64,000 nucleotides of DNA, from assembly GCA_022605405.1 (NCBI GenBank), contig JABYQQ010000012.1, forward strand, positions 124,001-188,000. Direction: 5' to 3'. Of the stretch, positions 1 through 12,433 are shown in pieces. Within the stretch, counting starts at the first letter, position 1. Each line of letters starts with the position of its first letter. Source of the DNA: Earliella scabrosa (taxonomy: Eukaryota; Basidiomycota; Agaricomycetes; Polyporales; Polyporaceae). Made by a program: the position numbers and the translations under genes. Under the pieces are notes generated by a model that was given only the letters and a program-made list of their open reading frames with translations, ran no database searches and was not told the origin of the DNA.

Positions 1-713
1 GGAACTCCCAAACGAGGCTAGGATACATTCAGTCTCACAAACGAGGCGCATGTAGCGTTGGAGGAGATACTCACATGGCGATGTACACTAGATAAGTCGC
101 GTCAGTTCGGTGCGTGGCAGAGGGAAAGCACGACTACATACAGCAGGTCGTGAGCCAAGAGTACTGCTGGCCAACGAGATTCGTGTCTTCGATGATACCC
201 ATGATGGAGGCGAAGTTGATCGTCCTATGCACATGTCAGTCGAACCTGTTCGACAGGACACAGCGACAAAGAAGAAGGTGAGCGTACCCCTTGTCAAGTG
301 CTTGTGCGAAGTACGTGATGACCATAACAGTCTGCGTACTGGCATGAGTGACCATTGAGAGCTGAATACGGTTGCCTGCGCACCAATACACGCTTGTGAA
401 CCAACCATCTCAGCCGCCTGTTCTCCTCCTCGCTGATCTCGACGGGCCCGCGACCTTGCTTCGCAAAGAACTCTAGACACGCGGGGTCATGAGCACCAGA
501 TGGGACGCGTATCGAGACCACAACTACTCACCGGCAACCTCAGCATCGATACCAGCAGTGTCTGTGGGACGAACGCGTCAGTCAGGCGAGCAAAGCTGAG
601 GGAGCGCGATAGCGGCACGTACGTTGCTGCGTATCTCCGCTGGTGACCGAAACGGCCTCCTTCTCGATGTCCTCGATGCGGCGATCGGAGTCGTGCTTTG
701 AGTACGAAGACAT
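1..713 (-). CDS. MFS transporter, allantoate permease-like (partial, N-terminal part)
   Basis: This is the N-terminal part of a major facilitator carrier of the anion:cation symporter (Dal5/Tna1) type, which usually imports small organic anions such as allantoate or nicotinate across the plasma membrane. The start ATG is at 711-713. Short introns split the coding sequence: a Ser/Asp/Glu-rich cytosolic head (MSSYSKHDSDRRIEDIEKE), then EISEEENRRLRW followed by LVHKRVL, then the first membrane segment VMVITYFAQALDKG, then TINFASIMGIIEDTNLVG, QQYSWL and finally LVWEF at base 1. The EISEEEN..L motif before the first helix, the ALDKG turn and the QYSWL segment are the family's recognisable N-terminal pattern (known family knowledge). 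The remaining ten or so helices lie beyond the left edge. The substrate cannot be told. Confidence 0.82.
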
Positions 714-1165
714 GACTGTGCCCGTGGTCGTGGTGGTCGTGGCAAGACGAGGCGGCGAGCCAACATCGCGGTGAGGAATGTTTTATACACTCCCCTACGC
801 GCCTCGACATGCTCTTAGCGAGCCTCAGCTGACCCCTCTTCCCGCCCCGGGCCCGGCTTCGCGAGTTTCTGCATGGATCTGCTGAGAGTCCGGGGTCGCT
901 ACCGAGCGGCTAATCACTTATCAAGCCCAATTCCGATCAGCGGTTCCCCAGGGACCGCCCACGGGGGTGGGGAAATGCGGGGGGCGTCCGCGGGCGGTCC
1001 CGGACCGCATCTGGCCTTGCACCTGTCTTGTGCTCCCGTACGCAAGCGCCCGGCCCGCTCGCATCTCTGAGGGCGCATCATAAAGGGGGCGCCGCCAGAC
1101 CTCAAGCGGTCGGTCTTCGAACTTGCTTGAAGTCAGCTCCGGACCATATCTCTCAGCTACCCACC

Positions 1166-2570
1166 ATGTCCTTCAGAAACATCAACCAGGCAAAGGTCGC
1201 GACGATCAAGCACATCAACAACCTCATTACTTGCCTCGTCAACATCAAGGATGAGACCGGCGAGTTTCTTATGACCCTTCCCGACGGCCGCATCATCGAC
1301 ACCAAGGGCTGGGAGGACTGGGAGGTTAGTCGTGCTCTCCACTCCGTTCCTGAATCAGAGCGCTTACCGGGGATCCCTCTAGTGGACGCACGGAGTCGGT
1401 AAGGCACTCTCCGAGCATCACGAGAACACGCCTGACGGTACCGGCCGGCTCAGGGCTCTACGGGCTGCTCAAGTTCAATGAAATCACCGGTGACCAGCGC
1501 GCCCAGGATATCGCACTCGCGTGGTTCAAGGACCGGTTCGAGATCGGCACGACGAAGGTAAGTTGCGGTCCCGTGCGCCTGCTGCGATTAGCCACCACTG
1601 CTAACCCGACCTGATGAAGAATGTCAACACGATGTCGCCGCTGCTGACTGCTGCGTACCTGCACGAGAAGGGCGTGGCAAACTACCACCCACACCTTGAC
1701 TCTTGGGCGGAGTGGGTCATGTACGACATGCCTCGCACCGAGGAGGGCGGCCTGCAGCACATGACATACCTCACCGACAACTACCAGCAGCTCTGGGACG
1801 ACACGCTCATGATGAGCGTTCTTCCGCTCACGAAGATCGGTCTTGTGCTGAACCGACCCCACTACGTCGAGGAGGCGAAGCGCCAGTTCATGCTACAGTA
1901 AGTCGTCCATTAGCCTCTACTCGACACTCGGCGCTGACAGACACAGTGTCAAATACCTGCAGGACTTGGAGACTGGCCTCTGGTTCCACGGTACGTCCAA
2001 GTCTTCATGCTGGTCACAGCATGTTTGCGGTCCAACACAGGGGCTGACAGCGGTCTCTTAGGCTGGACATTTGACGGGCGCCACCACTTTGGCAGAGCCA
2101 GGTGGGGCCGCGGCAACTGCTGGGTGACCGTCGCCATCCCCGATTTTATCGAGATGCTCGATCTGCCCCCGTCCGACGGCCTACGCCAGTTCCTCACGAC
2201 GTCGCTCGTCGCGCAGATCGACGCGCTCGTCAAGTACCAAGACCAGCAGACGGGCCTCTGGCACACGCTCATCGACGACCCGACGTCGTACCTCGAGGCG
2301 TCGGCGACGGCGGGCTTTGCGTATGGGATCGCCAAGGCGCTGCGGATGCGCCTCATCCCGAAGGAGGAGCGGTACGTGAACGCGGCGAAGAAGGCGATGG
2401 AGGGCGTGTTGGCGAATATTTCGGAGAAGGGCGAGCTCTTGCAGACGTCGTTTGGGACTCCGGTCTTCGACGACCCGGAGGATTACAAGAAGATCCCGTT
2501 GACGAGTATGCCGTACGGCCAGAGCTTGGCCTTGCTCGCGCTGACGGAACACCTGAGGACCTTCATCTAG
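1166..2570 (+). CDS. Glycoside hydrolase family 105/88, unsaturated rhamnogalacturonyl hydrolase
   Basis: Likely removes the unsaturated uronic acid left on pectin (rhamnogalacturonan I) fragments by lyases. The protein starts MSFRNINQAKV and has no signal peptide, so it is probably intracellular, as is common in GH105. Exons read GWEDWE | WTHGVG | LYGLLKFNEITGD | NVNTMSPLL...YHPHLDSWAEW...QLWDDTLMMSVLPL | HVKYLQDLETGLWFHG | WTFDGRHHFGRARWGRGN. The WTHGVG turn, the WDDT aspartate (equivalent of the general acid of the family) and the WGRGN signature are all present, in an alpha/alpha six-hairpin layout. The second exon is only 16 nt (1383-1398). The stop TAG is at 2568-2570, after the regular C-terminal helices (PYGQSLALLALTEHL). 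Length is about that of the family. Introns begin gtaagt or gtacgt and are about 55 nt. Confidence 0.9.
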
Positions 2571-4305
2571 GAGGCGAGCGAACGGCGAAGAAGTTTGAAT
2601 AGCATATGTATTTCTTGTAACTTGATTGGGACCGATCTCGACCGCTTCGAACGTCGCAGCGGCTGCAATTGAGTCTTGCTCGTTTGGGATCATCTCGAGC
2701 TTCTTCCTTCCCGGCGGTCGACAGACTTGACCGGAGATCCCGAGACGATATATTTCTCCGACGATTACAGAGGGTGCACTGCATTTGCGCTTCAATCATA
2801 GGTGCTTGCTCACGAGACATCGTCGGACCGCGTTCAATACTCACCGGGATCCGGAGAGCCCAGGTTACCGTCCAGCAGCAATGCCTACATACAAAGGTGG
2901 TTGGCCCAAGCATTCTTGGATGTCTGTGAACGGTGTCGTCGGCCTGCCTCGCTGTGATCCTGCCTCACCGCTGTGATGAAACCATGGGTCTTCTTTGATC
3001 TGGATAGACTATCAGCGGCCAGACACCAGCCCGGAGTTCCTGACGCGTGAGTACATACTGCGCGAAGCTTCTTCTTGTGCGCTACTTTTCGTCTTCGTCT
3101 CCATATGCATTCAGCGGCAGAACACTCACGCTGAGTCGGACTCCGACGCAGTCGCGACTGTCCTACGGTCCCTGCCAAGCCATAATACCTGCGTGTTCCT
3201 ATGATGCTTGTGTGATGTGTGCAGGCGGACGACATGCAGCGCATAACGGACGTGCAGGCTCGGAATCTTGAGCTCGAGCGATGGTGAGTAAGAACGAAGT
3301 CGTGCCAAGTATCGAGCACAGAGCGCCCACCAGCACGGCATGATGGCCCGTGGGTCGGTGATTCCCACGGCCTTCCTTCTTCCTCCTACCAGAACGGTAG
3401 ACCAACATTCAATTTCAAGTCACTGGCACATCCGAGTTGAACACAGGACGGAATCATGCATTTGCATCTGTGAGTAATCCCAAACGTGACCGAAGACTCA
3501 GGCCTGATGATAGCAAAGCCAGATACGTAGTTATTCTATTGTCGAGGACTGCTCGAGAAATCGCCAGGATTACGTGCACTGTATATCCGCATCGTGCTAT
3601 GCGCTCATGCTCGCACCACGAGGAGGGTACTGTATGTCCATGAGATGCGCCCATGCAGGTTTTCAAAGTATTTTCGCCGCGGCACAGGTACAGCGCCCAC
3701 GGACATATGGTGAGAGAGACATGACGGGGACATTGCGATACTGCGGACAACGCCCATCCTGACGGAAAGTCAACGGCCTTTATCGGGCAGCTTTCATCCA
3801 TCATCTGGATGTCTTCTCAACACGAACAGACGACAGATGTCATCATGTGCCGGTTCCTGGTACGCAAAACTTCTTGTGCGTTTCCACCGCTGCTCGTTTT
3901 TGACGTGCGATCCCAGGCTCGCTGGCTGTTCCCGAATCCGCCGGGGTGCGGCCTTCTGCACAGATACCACGGTCCCAGAAGGTCTCTCGCTGTGAGCGGT
4001 GCCCAGTGTGCTGATCGAACTTGGGCTTGACAAACGTGTATCGGGCCTGGGCGCATACGTACTCAGTCCGCGCGTGATGTAAACCCGCAAGACGTCGGGG
4101 GGATTTTGTTCTCCCCTATCCAACCGCGCCCCCGCTTAAGTGACGCGTACTTACGCGCTACCACATAACTCTTCTCCTTGCCTCGGTAAGCATCTCGTTG
4201 AAATATGTGGTCGGGGCGCGTGGACTCAGTCCGAGGGCTCATCCTCCCGCTTGCACATTTCAGCTGAGCGGAGGTGCACTCCACTGCGGCCACCAATCTG
4301 CAAGA
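2571..4305. other. Intergenic, 1.7 kb; possible unassigned exons
   Basis: No gene is convincingly assembled here. On the plus strand, two intron-bounded open stretches stand out: about 3118-3178 (RQNTHAESDSD..., acidic) and 3225-3282 (ADDMQRITDVQARNLELERW, amphipathic helix-like). They could belong to a small gene starting near 2977, but no family is recognised and downstream exons do not follow. Confidence 0.3.
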
Positions 4306-5910
4306 ATGCCGTCCCTCAGCAAGGCTTACTTCCTCGCCCTGTTCTGCGAGGCCATCCTTCATGGTATGCACTGATGGACCTGTCCATGTTCTTGGAGCTA
4401 CAATTTCGTGTTTACAGGCATGTACACCATCCTATTTGGCGCCGCCATTTGGCTGCTCTTGTAAGCGGCGTTGTACTCACTGTCGCACCGATACTGAGCC
4501 TGATGCTTCCCAGCAAGCAGCGCAAAACCGAGAACAAGTCGGCAGCGAACCTCGCCATGATCATCCTCACGATCCTCATGTACTGCATGTCGACCGTTCA
4601 CATCGCGCTCGCGCTGCAAGTCACCCTCGTCGCGTTCTTCGACCAGCACGTCACCGAGGGCAACCCGTCTATATTCGACAACCAGGGCGACCCTTTGATC
4701 TGGGTGCAGATTGGAATGGAATTGCTGAACGTGCGCATATCTGCTCTTCTATGATGATGTCGAATTCTGACCATCTGCTACCATTAGTGCGTGATCGGCG
4801 ATGCGATTGTGTGCTGGAGGACCTGGATCCTGTACAACAGGGATTGGCGTGTTCTGGTATTTCCGGCGCTCTGCATCACTGGTGGCTTCGGTGAGTATCT
4901 CGACTTCCTTCGGAACCCCGCTCTTCCCCGGGCCCGCCCTATGTCTGTGACATCACACCCACCATGCTCCGCCTGCAATTAGTGTCTGGTGTGGGGATGA
5001 CACATGCTCTCTCCCGCTCGCCTGACGGCGAAGTCCTCTTCGGAGAGGATGTTACCGTCTGGTTCGTGGGCTTCGGCGTGTTGACGTGCGTCGCCAATCT
5101 GTACTCGGTAGGCGCGATCGCGTACAAGGCATGGTATGTGTCTATGAGCTTCACGAGGTCGTATCGAGATTGACGTTGATGATCAACGCAGGCAACACAA
5201 TCGGATGACGAGGGCCATGAACGTGGGCGCGCACGTAGGGGGACGGAACATCAGTGTGCTGCTCGTGATTGTAGAGTCCGGCGGGGTGTATTGCCTTGCA
5301 CTCGTACGTGTCATATGTTCGCCTGGTCTCCACGAAGTCGTACGCGAGACGAGCTTACCATCTTTCACTCAGATCATCACCGTACTCCTGTTCATGCTGG
5401 ACAATAACGGGGTGTACGTTATCTCGGACATGTTGGCTCACCTCACGGTATGCTCTCTTATCTATGGCGTATCTTCTACCTTTTGACAATCCGCGTGCAC
5501 AGGGCATATATCCCACGATCATCATCGTCCTCGTCTGTCTGAAGATCACATTCCATGACGACATCGCACGCGCGCACGCTCCCAGGACGGTCCGCGTCCC
5601 GACCGACACCTTCAGCTCGCAGATCCACTCCCGCATCTCGCAGCACCAGAGCGCACCGCAAAAGGGCTCGACGGAGCACCCGCTGCTCAACTGGCGGCCT
5701 GGCAGGAAGCAGGACGAGTCCGACACCGGCGTTCAGGTGCCGTCTACGTTTGCGATGCGGCCGATCAAGATCGCGACGAAGACGGAGCAGGAGACGTGGT
5801 ACGACCCCGAGGACAAGTCCAGGTCTGCGAGCATCGCTGGGATGGATAGGGACGAGGTGCTGGAGATCTCACCGCGCAAGATGGGACATGGTAACGGCGA
5901 GGCCGTGTAA
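4306..5910 (+). CDS. Seven-TM membrane protein of an unnamed Agaricomycete family, copy 1
   Basis: Polytopic membrane protein of unknown function. It starts MPSLSKAYFLALFCEAILHG, then an intron, MYTILFGAAIWLLL (TM1), a basic loop, MIILTILMYCMSTVHIAL (TM2), a loop with FFDQHVTEGN, then CVIGDAIVCWRTWILYNRDWRV (TM3), FGVLTCVANLYSVGAIAYKAW, LLVIVESGGVYCLAL, a helix ending NNGVYVISDML, and GIYPTIIIVLVCLKITFHDD (last TM). The roughly 120-residue cytosolic tail is hydrophilic and ends at TAA 5908-5910. The topology is seven-TM receptor-like, with a short outer N-terminus and long tail, but no rhodopsin or Ste2/Ste3 motif is seen. Copies 2, 3 and 4 share the FCEAILHG start, the CWRTW, ESG and GIYPT motifs and the intron places. 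The tail motif KPIKI..TEQ..WYD is shared only with copy 2. It lies tail-to-tail with alpha-oxoamine synthase 1. Confidence 0.85.
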
Positions 5911-6721
5911 CGGCTGGTCAGGACACGGAGTGGACTGTACGACTTTATGTATATGTATTTGGTATTTATCCCTTCACCCCGTGATGGCGCTGTTGCGTTG
6001 ACTTGCTTGTAGGCTTTCGCATGTTCTTACACCTTTGTTGTTATCTGGCTGAAGTTTGTGTATCAGGTACCTTCTTGTCCACACGTTCCTTGATTCCCAT
6101 GTATTCCCTAGCTATCGATGATACATGTATTCGACCGTCGTGCGTGCACGGAGTTGGATCCAGCTACGAGTTCGAGTCCGACTCAGGTTTGGAGTCTGGC
6201 AATTGAACGTGCGAACACTCGACGATGGCTGTGCCAAGCCCTGCCAGCAGCATGACAGTGGGCGTCTAATCACCTTCCATCGAGTCCCCTTCCGTCTCCA
6301 GGGGAGACAACTTCCGTCTGCTCCTCTCTGGTTTCAGAATGCGAGACTAGCACTATGAATAGCAAAGAGACCCGAAGCTTGCTTTCTAACTTTGATGAAG
6401 ACAATACTCCGTGCCGTAAACGATGAGACCACAAGTCGCCATCTTCCCTCAAGCCATTGACAGCATACCTGCCCCGGTGCCCCGGTTCCTCGTCTACTAC
6501 TAATAGATTGCGATGGGTGGAGGGGCCTTTCGTTTCGCAATCATACGCACAAGTCCTCAAGCTCAGAATGCTGGTGAAGCTACAACGATCAATTGACAGC
6601 GAGAGGGGCCCCAGCCCGTGATGAGGTATAGTCTACAGATATGCATGATCCCTGCTATGATACGTGAGTCCGCCACTCTATAACCAATAAACGTTAATCC
6701 GCCGAATAAATAACAGGGAGC
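5911..6721. other. Intergenic between convergent genes
   Basis: 811 bases separate the 3' ends of seven-TM copy 1 and alpha-oxoamine synthase 1. No coding sequence or repeat is recognised. Confidence 0.5.
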
Positions 6722-8192
6722 TTAAAGCGATGCGCGCAGCTGCGCCTGTGGCCGCTCCACCCGCTTTTCCTTCTTCCGCTGCTCCGCCGCCAGCATCAAC
6801 GTCACCCACTGCAGCATGCGCGTCACGAACTGGTCGAGCTCCTCCTCGGTGTTGGTAGCGTGAAGCACGACGCGGATACGCTCCTCGCCCTTGGGCACGG
6901 TGGGGTACGGGATAGCCGTCACCGCGTACCCGAACGGCCGCAGGAAGTCCTCGAGCATCTTGGGCGAGTGGCTGATCAGGGGGAAGATGGGGCTGAAGAC
7001 GTGCGAGGGATAGTCGGCCGGGATCTCGCGCTCGCGCAGGGAGAGCAGCTCCTTGGGGACGTTGCGCAGCCCCGTCTCGAGGATCTGCTCGAAGTACGTG
7101 CACAGCTTGCGCAGGCGCTCACGAAGCTGTGGGAATGCACATCGAGGTGAGTTGGACAGTTCGTCATGAGAAGCGTGGGCGCAGTGTACGCACCATAACT
7201 CCATCCGGACCGATGACATAGTCGAAGGTCGTGTTGAGCGCGCAGACGTGCGCGTGCGGCAGCGACGTTGAATACATCACCGGCCTGCCGTACAAAAGGA
7301 GGTAGTGCCTTACGAGCGGAGACGTCATCAAGATGGCTGTGGTGGTTGGATGGTGATCATCCGTCAGTCTCATACCGCTCTACATAGATCTAAGACACGT
7401 ACAGCCGCTCATTCCCCAGACCTTGCTAAAGGTGTGGATGACCGTCTGGACGCGACCTTGCAGCCCGAGCGTGAAGAGGAGGCCACGCCCGTCTGGTCCA
7501 AAGAGGCCCGTCGTGTGTGCTTCGTCGACCATAAGATGCGCGCACCCCTTCGGGATGAGCTCTTCGGCCGCGTCGAAGATCTCCCGGAGCGGGGCGTAGT
7601 CTCCGTCCATGCTGTAGAGCGTCTCGACGGCAACGAACAACGTTCCCTTGCCCTGCGCGATGTTCGGGTGCCTCTTCAGGGCGTGCTGGACGCGCTCCCG
7701 GAACGAGGCAACCGAGTTGTGGCGGAACGGGTACAGCGCGCCGTCGGTCTTGAGGTGCGGGGACGCAGTGAGGCCATCCCGGATCGAGGCGTGAACGAGC
7801 TCGTCGAAGACGACTGCGTCACCCTTCTGCGGGATCGTCGAGAAGAAAGCAAGGTTTCCGTCGTAGCCCGAGTTGAAGAGGACTGCGGCCGTCGCGCTAC
7901 ATCCTGGGAGGCCACCCCAGTACTCGCGCGCACGGTCCTCAAACTGTGTGTGTGTGTTCGTGTTGCCGGTGAGGAGACGAGAGCCGGCTGAGCCGAGCAG
8001 GAGGGGCATTTTGGCGAGGTTTTTGAGGTACGCATCGCGCACACGGGGCTCGGTCGTGACTGACAGGTAGTCGTTGGAGAAGAGGTCGGCGGCGCTGGTG
8101 GGCATGGGGGTGAGGAAGTCGGGGCATCCTACGTTCAGCTGACGCCGCTTCACGAACGCCTTCTGGAGTTGAGCATGTAGAGGAGTGTCCAT
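6722..8192 (-). CDS. Alpha-oxoamine synthase (BioF-like, PLP-dependent), paralog 1
   Basis: Fold-type I PLP enzyme of the family that condenses an amino acid with an acyl-CoA, losing CO2, to give an alpha-amino ketone (8-amino-7-oxononanoate synthase, serine palmitoyltransferase, 5-aminolevulinate synthase). Three exons: 8192-7403, 7336-7194 and 7126-6722. Seen in order: FSNDYLSV, GSAGSRLLTGNTNTH, LFNSGYDGN, FDELVHASIRDG (PLP-stacking His kept), FRHNSV, ETLYSMDGD, VDEAHTTGLFG (PLP-ring Asp), HTFSKVWGMSG (Schiff-base Lys), GRPVMYSTSLP, and ERIRVVLHATN in the C-terminal domain. All catalytic residues are kept, so it is probably active. No presequence is obvious. Closest in motif to BioF rather than to Lcb1/Lcb2, which have membrane anchors. 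No other biotin gene is nearby, so a biotin role is unproven; another amino-ketone product is equally possible. Confidence 0.88.
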
Positions 8193-10281
8193 GGCGAATG
8201 AGAAGGAGGAAATTGAAAGGGGAAATGGAATAGGAACCCAAAGGAGAGTTGGGGGAGTAGCTGAGGTGCGTACGGGACCCAATCGCGCGGTGACTACGGG
8301 TCTATATAATACCCGATGAAAAGATGCTCTACATGTTCGGCACTTCCAGACATTGATGAAGTCGTATTCTGCAGTCATCACGATTCACTACTATCCCCGA
8401 CAGGATCATAGTGCCGCCAAATCGGGCGGGCCGCTGGGCTCTACGCCCGCATGTTGTTGGCACAGCAGCTTCTGCCCCGCCTCAACCCAAGACAACGGTG
8501 ACAACGGCGTATTTCCAGCAGCCGGAACAACCTGAATCAACGAGAACTCATGCAGGACCCCACGGGCGGCTCGGTTGGCAGGTACGATCGCAGAATCCCG
8601 TCGCTCACATAAGGCAAGGCTTGTATTGAGGCAGGCTTCTACAGCTATGCGAAGGCATCTCCAGTTTGACAACGTGTGAGAACGCGAGTTTGCAACTGCG
8701 TAAAGGCCAAGCACGTAACTTCTCCAGCGGACGCCCACTTCCACATGCGCGTTCCGGGTGCAGGACCAGACAGGTGTTGATCAACTTCTTGTTCAGGTAC
8801 GAGGGCTTACTTCACTCTGGATGCGCCCGATATGGAGTATCTCAGTGCTTGTGTAGAACACATGCAACAGATCACGAATATTGCCTTGTTGCACGCACAT
8901 GTACGGTTGAGTCGGAATCTCCGATTCTGCTTGAAGGCACTGCACCTATCTAGCACTGCCTCCCACTCAACCTCGATGCCCGGCGCCATTTGCAATTCCG
9001 TAGCAATCGTCAGGGGTATGCAAGTAGACCGCGGCATGTATGTGCCATCAGTGCGTGTCATATCTTGAACAGCTCTAATCGATGTACAAGGTGCGAACGT
9101 CTACACCGTGTACACGTCGTATTTGCAACCGCTGAAGCGAAACACGGCTTTCAGCCCGCCCTCGACATTGCCACCTCGCTGGCGCCGCCTTCGAAATACA
9201 CTTACCGGCCCCAGTACGTAGCATCTGTCCGCGCATGTCGGGTATGTGGTCCCGCTTGAGAGCCAAGTGATCCCTATCAGCTGTACTTACCTACATCGAC
9301 ATGTGCTTTTCCAATCATCATTGACGCGTGGTGGTTGAGCTCCTGCCTCAGCGCCCCTAGCTGAGCACGAGTAATATTTTGCACCGGATTGATTGGAATA
9401 TTGTACGTGAAAGTGTACCAGAAGGGAAACATCTGCCAACAACTTCAATGGGCGCATCATACTCTCAGATTCCTGCGCGCCCGAGAGTGTGCTGTTCTGA
9501 TCAGCGACAATCAGGCCTCAGTGCACTGGTTCAACTCCTGGGTCAATCCCCAGCAGTCAATTGTCCAGGGAGAAGTAGCATGAATGACGGTCACGCCCGG
9601 CGAACGACTCTCGCGTTCATCGTGGGTGATATCGCTGTCAACATGCATCATCAACTTCGCGCTCCATGTTGATCCGAGTCGTTGGTTGAGTGCATCAATG
9701 GATGATGTGCTGTGAACTTTGAAGACCCGCTCAATGATTTGTATCCCCGCCGCATATTTTCCGCTATTCACCGCACGTGCAGCCGAGAGCAGGGCCTGGA
9801 AGGACGCCAGAAGGTTCGAACGTGTCTCGCCTCTGCGACTCGTTGACGTTCGGGTGATAAACGGGTTTCTCTTGAGCTCTCTCTCTCTCTATTCGTGTAT
9901 CCGACGTCCCATCGCGTGGACTAATGGTCCAGGCTCGACTAAACAAATCATGTCAGGCTACAATACATTCCAACAATAAATAACTGGACGCGCTGTTTCG
10001 TGAAGTAAAGACAGTGTGAATAAAATAAGACCACGTTTAGGTGGCTCGAGAGGGAATGGCACACAGGCACAGCAGCCCGTCGTTCATCCCCTGGTCCGTC
10101 ATCATACAGTCCGACTGTTCGGGCATCCCTGTATGTACATGTGGGGGGCGCCCAACGTGACCGCAGCCATCGTAGAAGCCCGAATTGTGCTTCTCAACGC
10201 TTCACAGAACTTCTCTCTGCATAGCACTGTGTATGTGCGACGTGAGATCAGGGACGACATGAGATGGCTGCGCACATACCG
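8193..10281. other. Intergenic, 2.1 kb, nothing recognised
   Basis: Upstream of alpha-oxoamine synthase 1 and downstream of the DUF6534 gene. A minus-strand open frame of 86 codons (9511-9771) is present but matches no family and has no splice-supported extension. A short CT-rich run sits near 9877-9891. Confidence 0.5.
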
Positions 10282-12433
10282 TCAGCACGCCATCGCTCCC
10301 CTGTGAGCATAATCCTCCGAAACGTCGCTGGTCAGCTCTTTCGTGATCTTGATGTCCAGGACAGACTCTGGGTTCGTCGCGGTTGCCGACGTGACTGTGG
10401 TCTGTTGACATCGGCGGATTCACGGAAAGCACAAGCAATGATAAGGTTCAAGTTGGCGTGAGATTCTATGTACGGAGTCGGGCAAGGAAAAGGGGGGACG
10501 TACCTGTGGAATATTGAACCTAGCGGAGTGGAACCCGCCCTTGGAGTGAAGGCTCATAGGGCGCGCGCTCACCCCGAACGGCGAGGTGTCCGACAGCGCG
10601 ATCTCGCCGGCGTGGCGCTCGGAAATGGTGCGGCGCGAGTTCAATCTGTCAATTGCGGGATAGAATAAAGATCTGTCAGAGAAGGACGCCTTGAAGTCCC
10701 AAGACGTTGAACTTACGCCGCGAGAAGCGAGTTGGAATAGACTGTATGGGCTTGTCAGCTCAAGATGTAGGGTGCTGCTTCGAACGGAGACTCACGTCGA
10801 ATGCCGATGATCACCGTCCCAAGATAGATCAGGTCGTGAGGGAGAATGACAGACTGTATAGCGCCAACATTAGTCGCGGCCCCGAGATGCACCACCTCAT
10901 CAGTCAAACTCACTGTCAGGAAGCATACGCCGTTGTACAGGCTGGAAGCACTGTCAGTCAGGATTGGAGGTTATTCTAGGACTTCCTTCCACGCACCCAG
11001 TGAGCAGACCCGTGCTGATTGCATAGAGGATCAGAGTGCTAATCATGGAATCCGTCCTGCGGCGACAATGAGAATGAGAGCCCTCGCGGGATGAAACCTC
11101 AAACCGCACCTCTTGATACCAGTCCGGCTCGTACGAAGCGTGTAAATGAGAACGGCAGTGATGATGAGATCAGAGACAGTGGAAGCGGCATTGTGGATTG
11201 AGATCATGTACTTGAGGGCGGTGGGGGTGAGATTGCGTGAGATGCGGCACTGGAACACTCACAGTCCACTGAGAGAACTCGGGCCATGTCTTCAGCTGGA
11301 AGCCCTTCACAGCTGCAACTGAGCAAGAGTCAGAATGGCGAACTTGTGCCCACTGCAACACGCTCACCGAAGCAGACCGCTATTGTCGTATAAAAACATC
11401 AGCCTTTGAGTTACTCATATCCTTGGCCGGGCTTACCGAGCTCTAGGAGCATAAGCAGCACCTAAGCGCGGGGTTCAGCGCACGGTATAACTACAACGGA
11501 AGACGCCTGATCCCTTACCGCGACAACAACCACCGGGCGGTAACGCTTTCCGACTAGTCACTTGTCAGTATGGTGGGTACCACTAACTAGAGCTAGGGAA
11601 CGTACTCATCCAGACACGATGCACGAAGAAGCTGAAGTCATGTTAGCCGCTATAGCAACCTCATGCAGGTTGTGAACTGACCACTGCGATGTGACCACTG
11701 TGAAGCTCTGTCACTAGGATTCAGCTTCGCGCAAACAGCCGCAGGACGTCGTGCACTTACACCAACGACGGCTAGGACCTTGAGGCATCATGATAAGCTA
11801 CGCGGTATTGAAGGACGACACGGATCATGCAAACTCACCGCCGCCGACCTGTAACAGAGGAGCTCAAGACAAGGACCGCAACGGCTCAAAGAGACAATGC
11901 TCACCATGATATGAGCTGTAGGACTTGAGGTCGGAAGTAGTTTGTAACTGCGTACCAGTAACTATCAGGTCGCAACGGTGTCACACGAAGGTCGAAGAGA
12001 GGAGAGACGGCACATCGCACCATGAATGCGTCGATAACACAGAACAACAAGTTTCGAGAGCACTGTCCTCGTCCATGAGTCAGTGTATAGGTCTTGGACA
12101 GAAGCGCACGTACAGAACTAAAGCCACCTGCGAGCGACGAATAAGTTCGATCAGCTGAAAGCGTCAGACTACAAAGGCATGTAGGACGCACCTGGCACTT
12201 CAACCAAAGCTTATCGTACGGATAACTGACGTAGTAATGATATGCCTGGTGCAGAGCAAGGCCGTAAAGGCTGCGTGGAGGTGTGATGATGAGTGGGCGT
12301 GGGAGGATTAGTGGCAGGAGACTCACACAAGAGAAACGAAAGTGCCAATGAGCACCGCACCCAGGGTGTTGTCAAGGGCGGGAAGCTCAGGGAGGACGAG
12401 AGGCTGAGTCGCGTTGGGAGCAGAGGGATCCAT
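10282..12433 (-). CDS. DUF6534 family multi-pass membrane protein (intron-rich)
   Basis: Agaricomycete membrane protein of the DUF6534 family; function unknown, receptor-like topology. It starts MDPSAPNATQ, with ATG at 12431-12433. Spliced segments in order: LDNTLGAVLIGTFVSLV (TM1), LYGLALHQAYHYYVSYPYDK, VALVLALETCCSVLSTHSC, YWYAVTNYFRPQVLQLISW (TM2-3), the microexon peptide WSAA, VLAVVG, SFTVVTSQ, FFVHRVWM, IGKRYRPVVVVA, VLLMLLELAVCF, VKGFQLKTWPEFSQWT, SDLIITAVLIYTLRTSRTGIKRTDSMI (family signature), ISTGLLTG, VILPHDLIYLGTVIIGIRLYSNSLLAA, LNSRRTISERHAGE, then a polar tail ending at TGA (10282-10284). There are at least 14 introns in 2.1 kb. It carries the same 10/18/26-nt microexon run as the three plus-strand paralogs at 32.5, 40.6 and 43.9 kb. 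Confidence 0.88.

Noticed and set aside
7305..7991. 228-codon plus-strand open frame
   Set aside because: Antisense to alpha-oxoamine synthase 1; the minus strand carries all family motifs.
9511..9771. 86-codon minus-strand open frame
   Set aside because: No domain, no splice extension, and within the length expected by chance in 2 kb.
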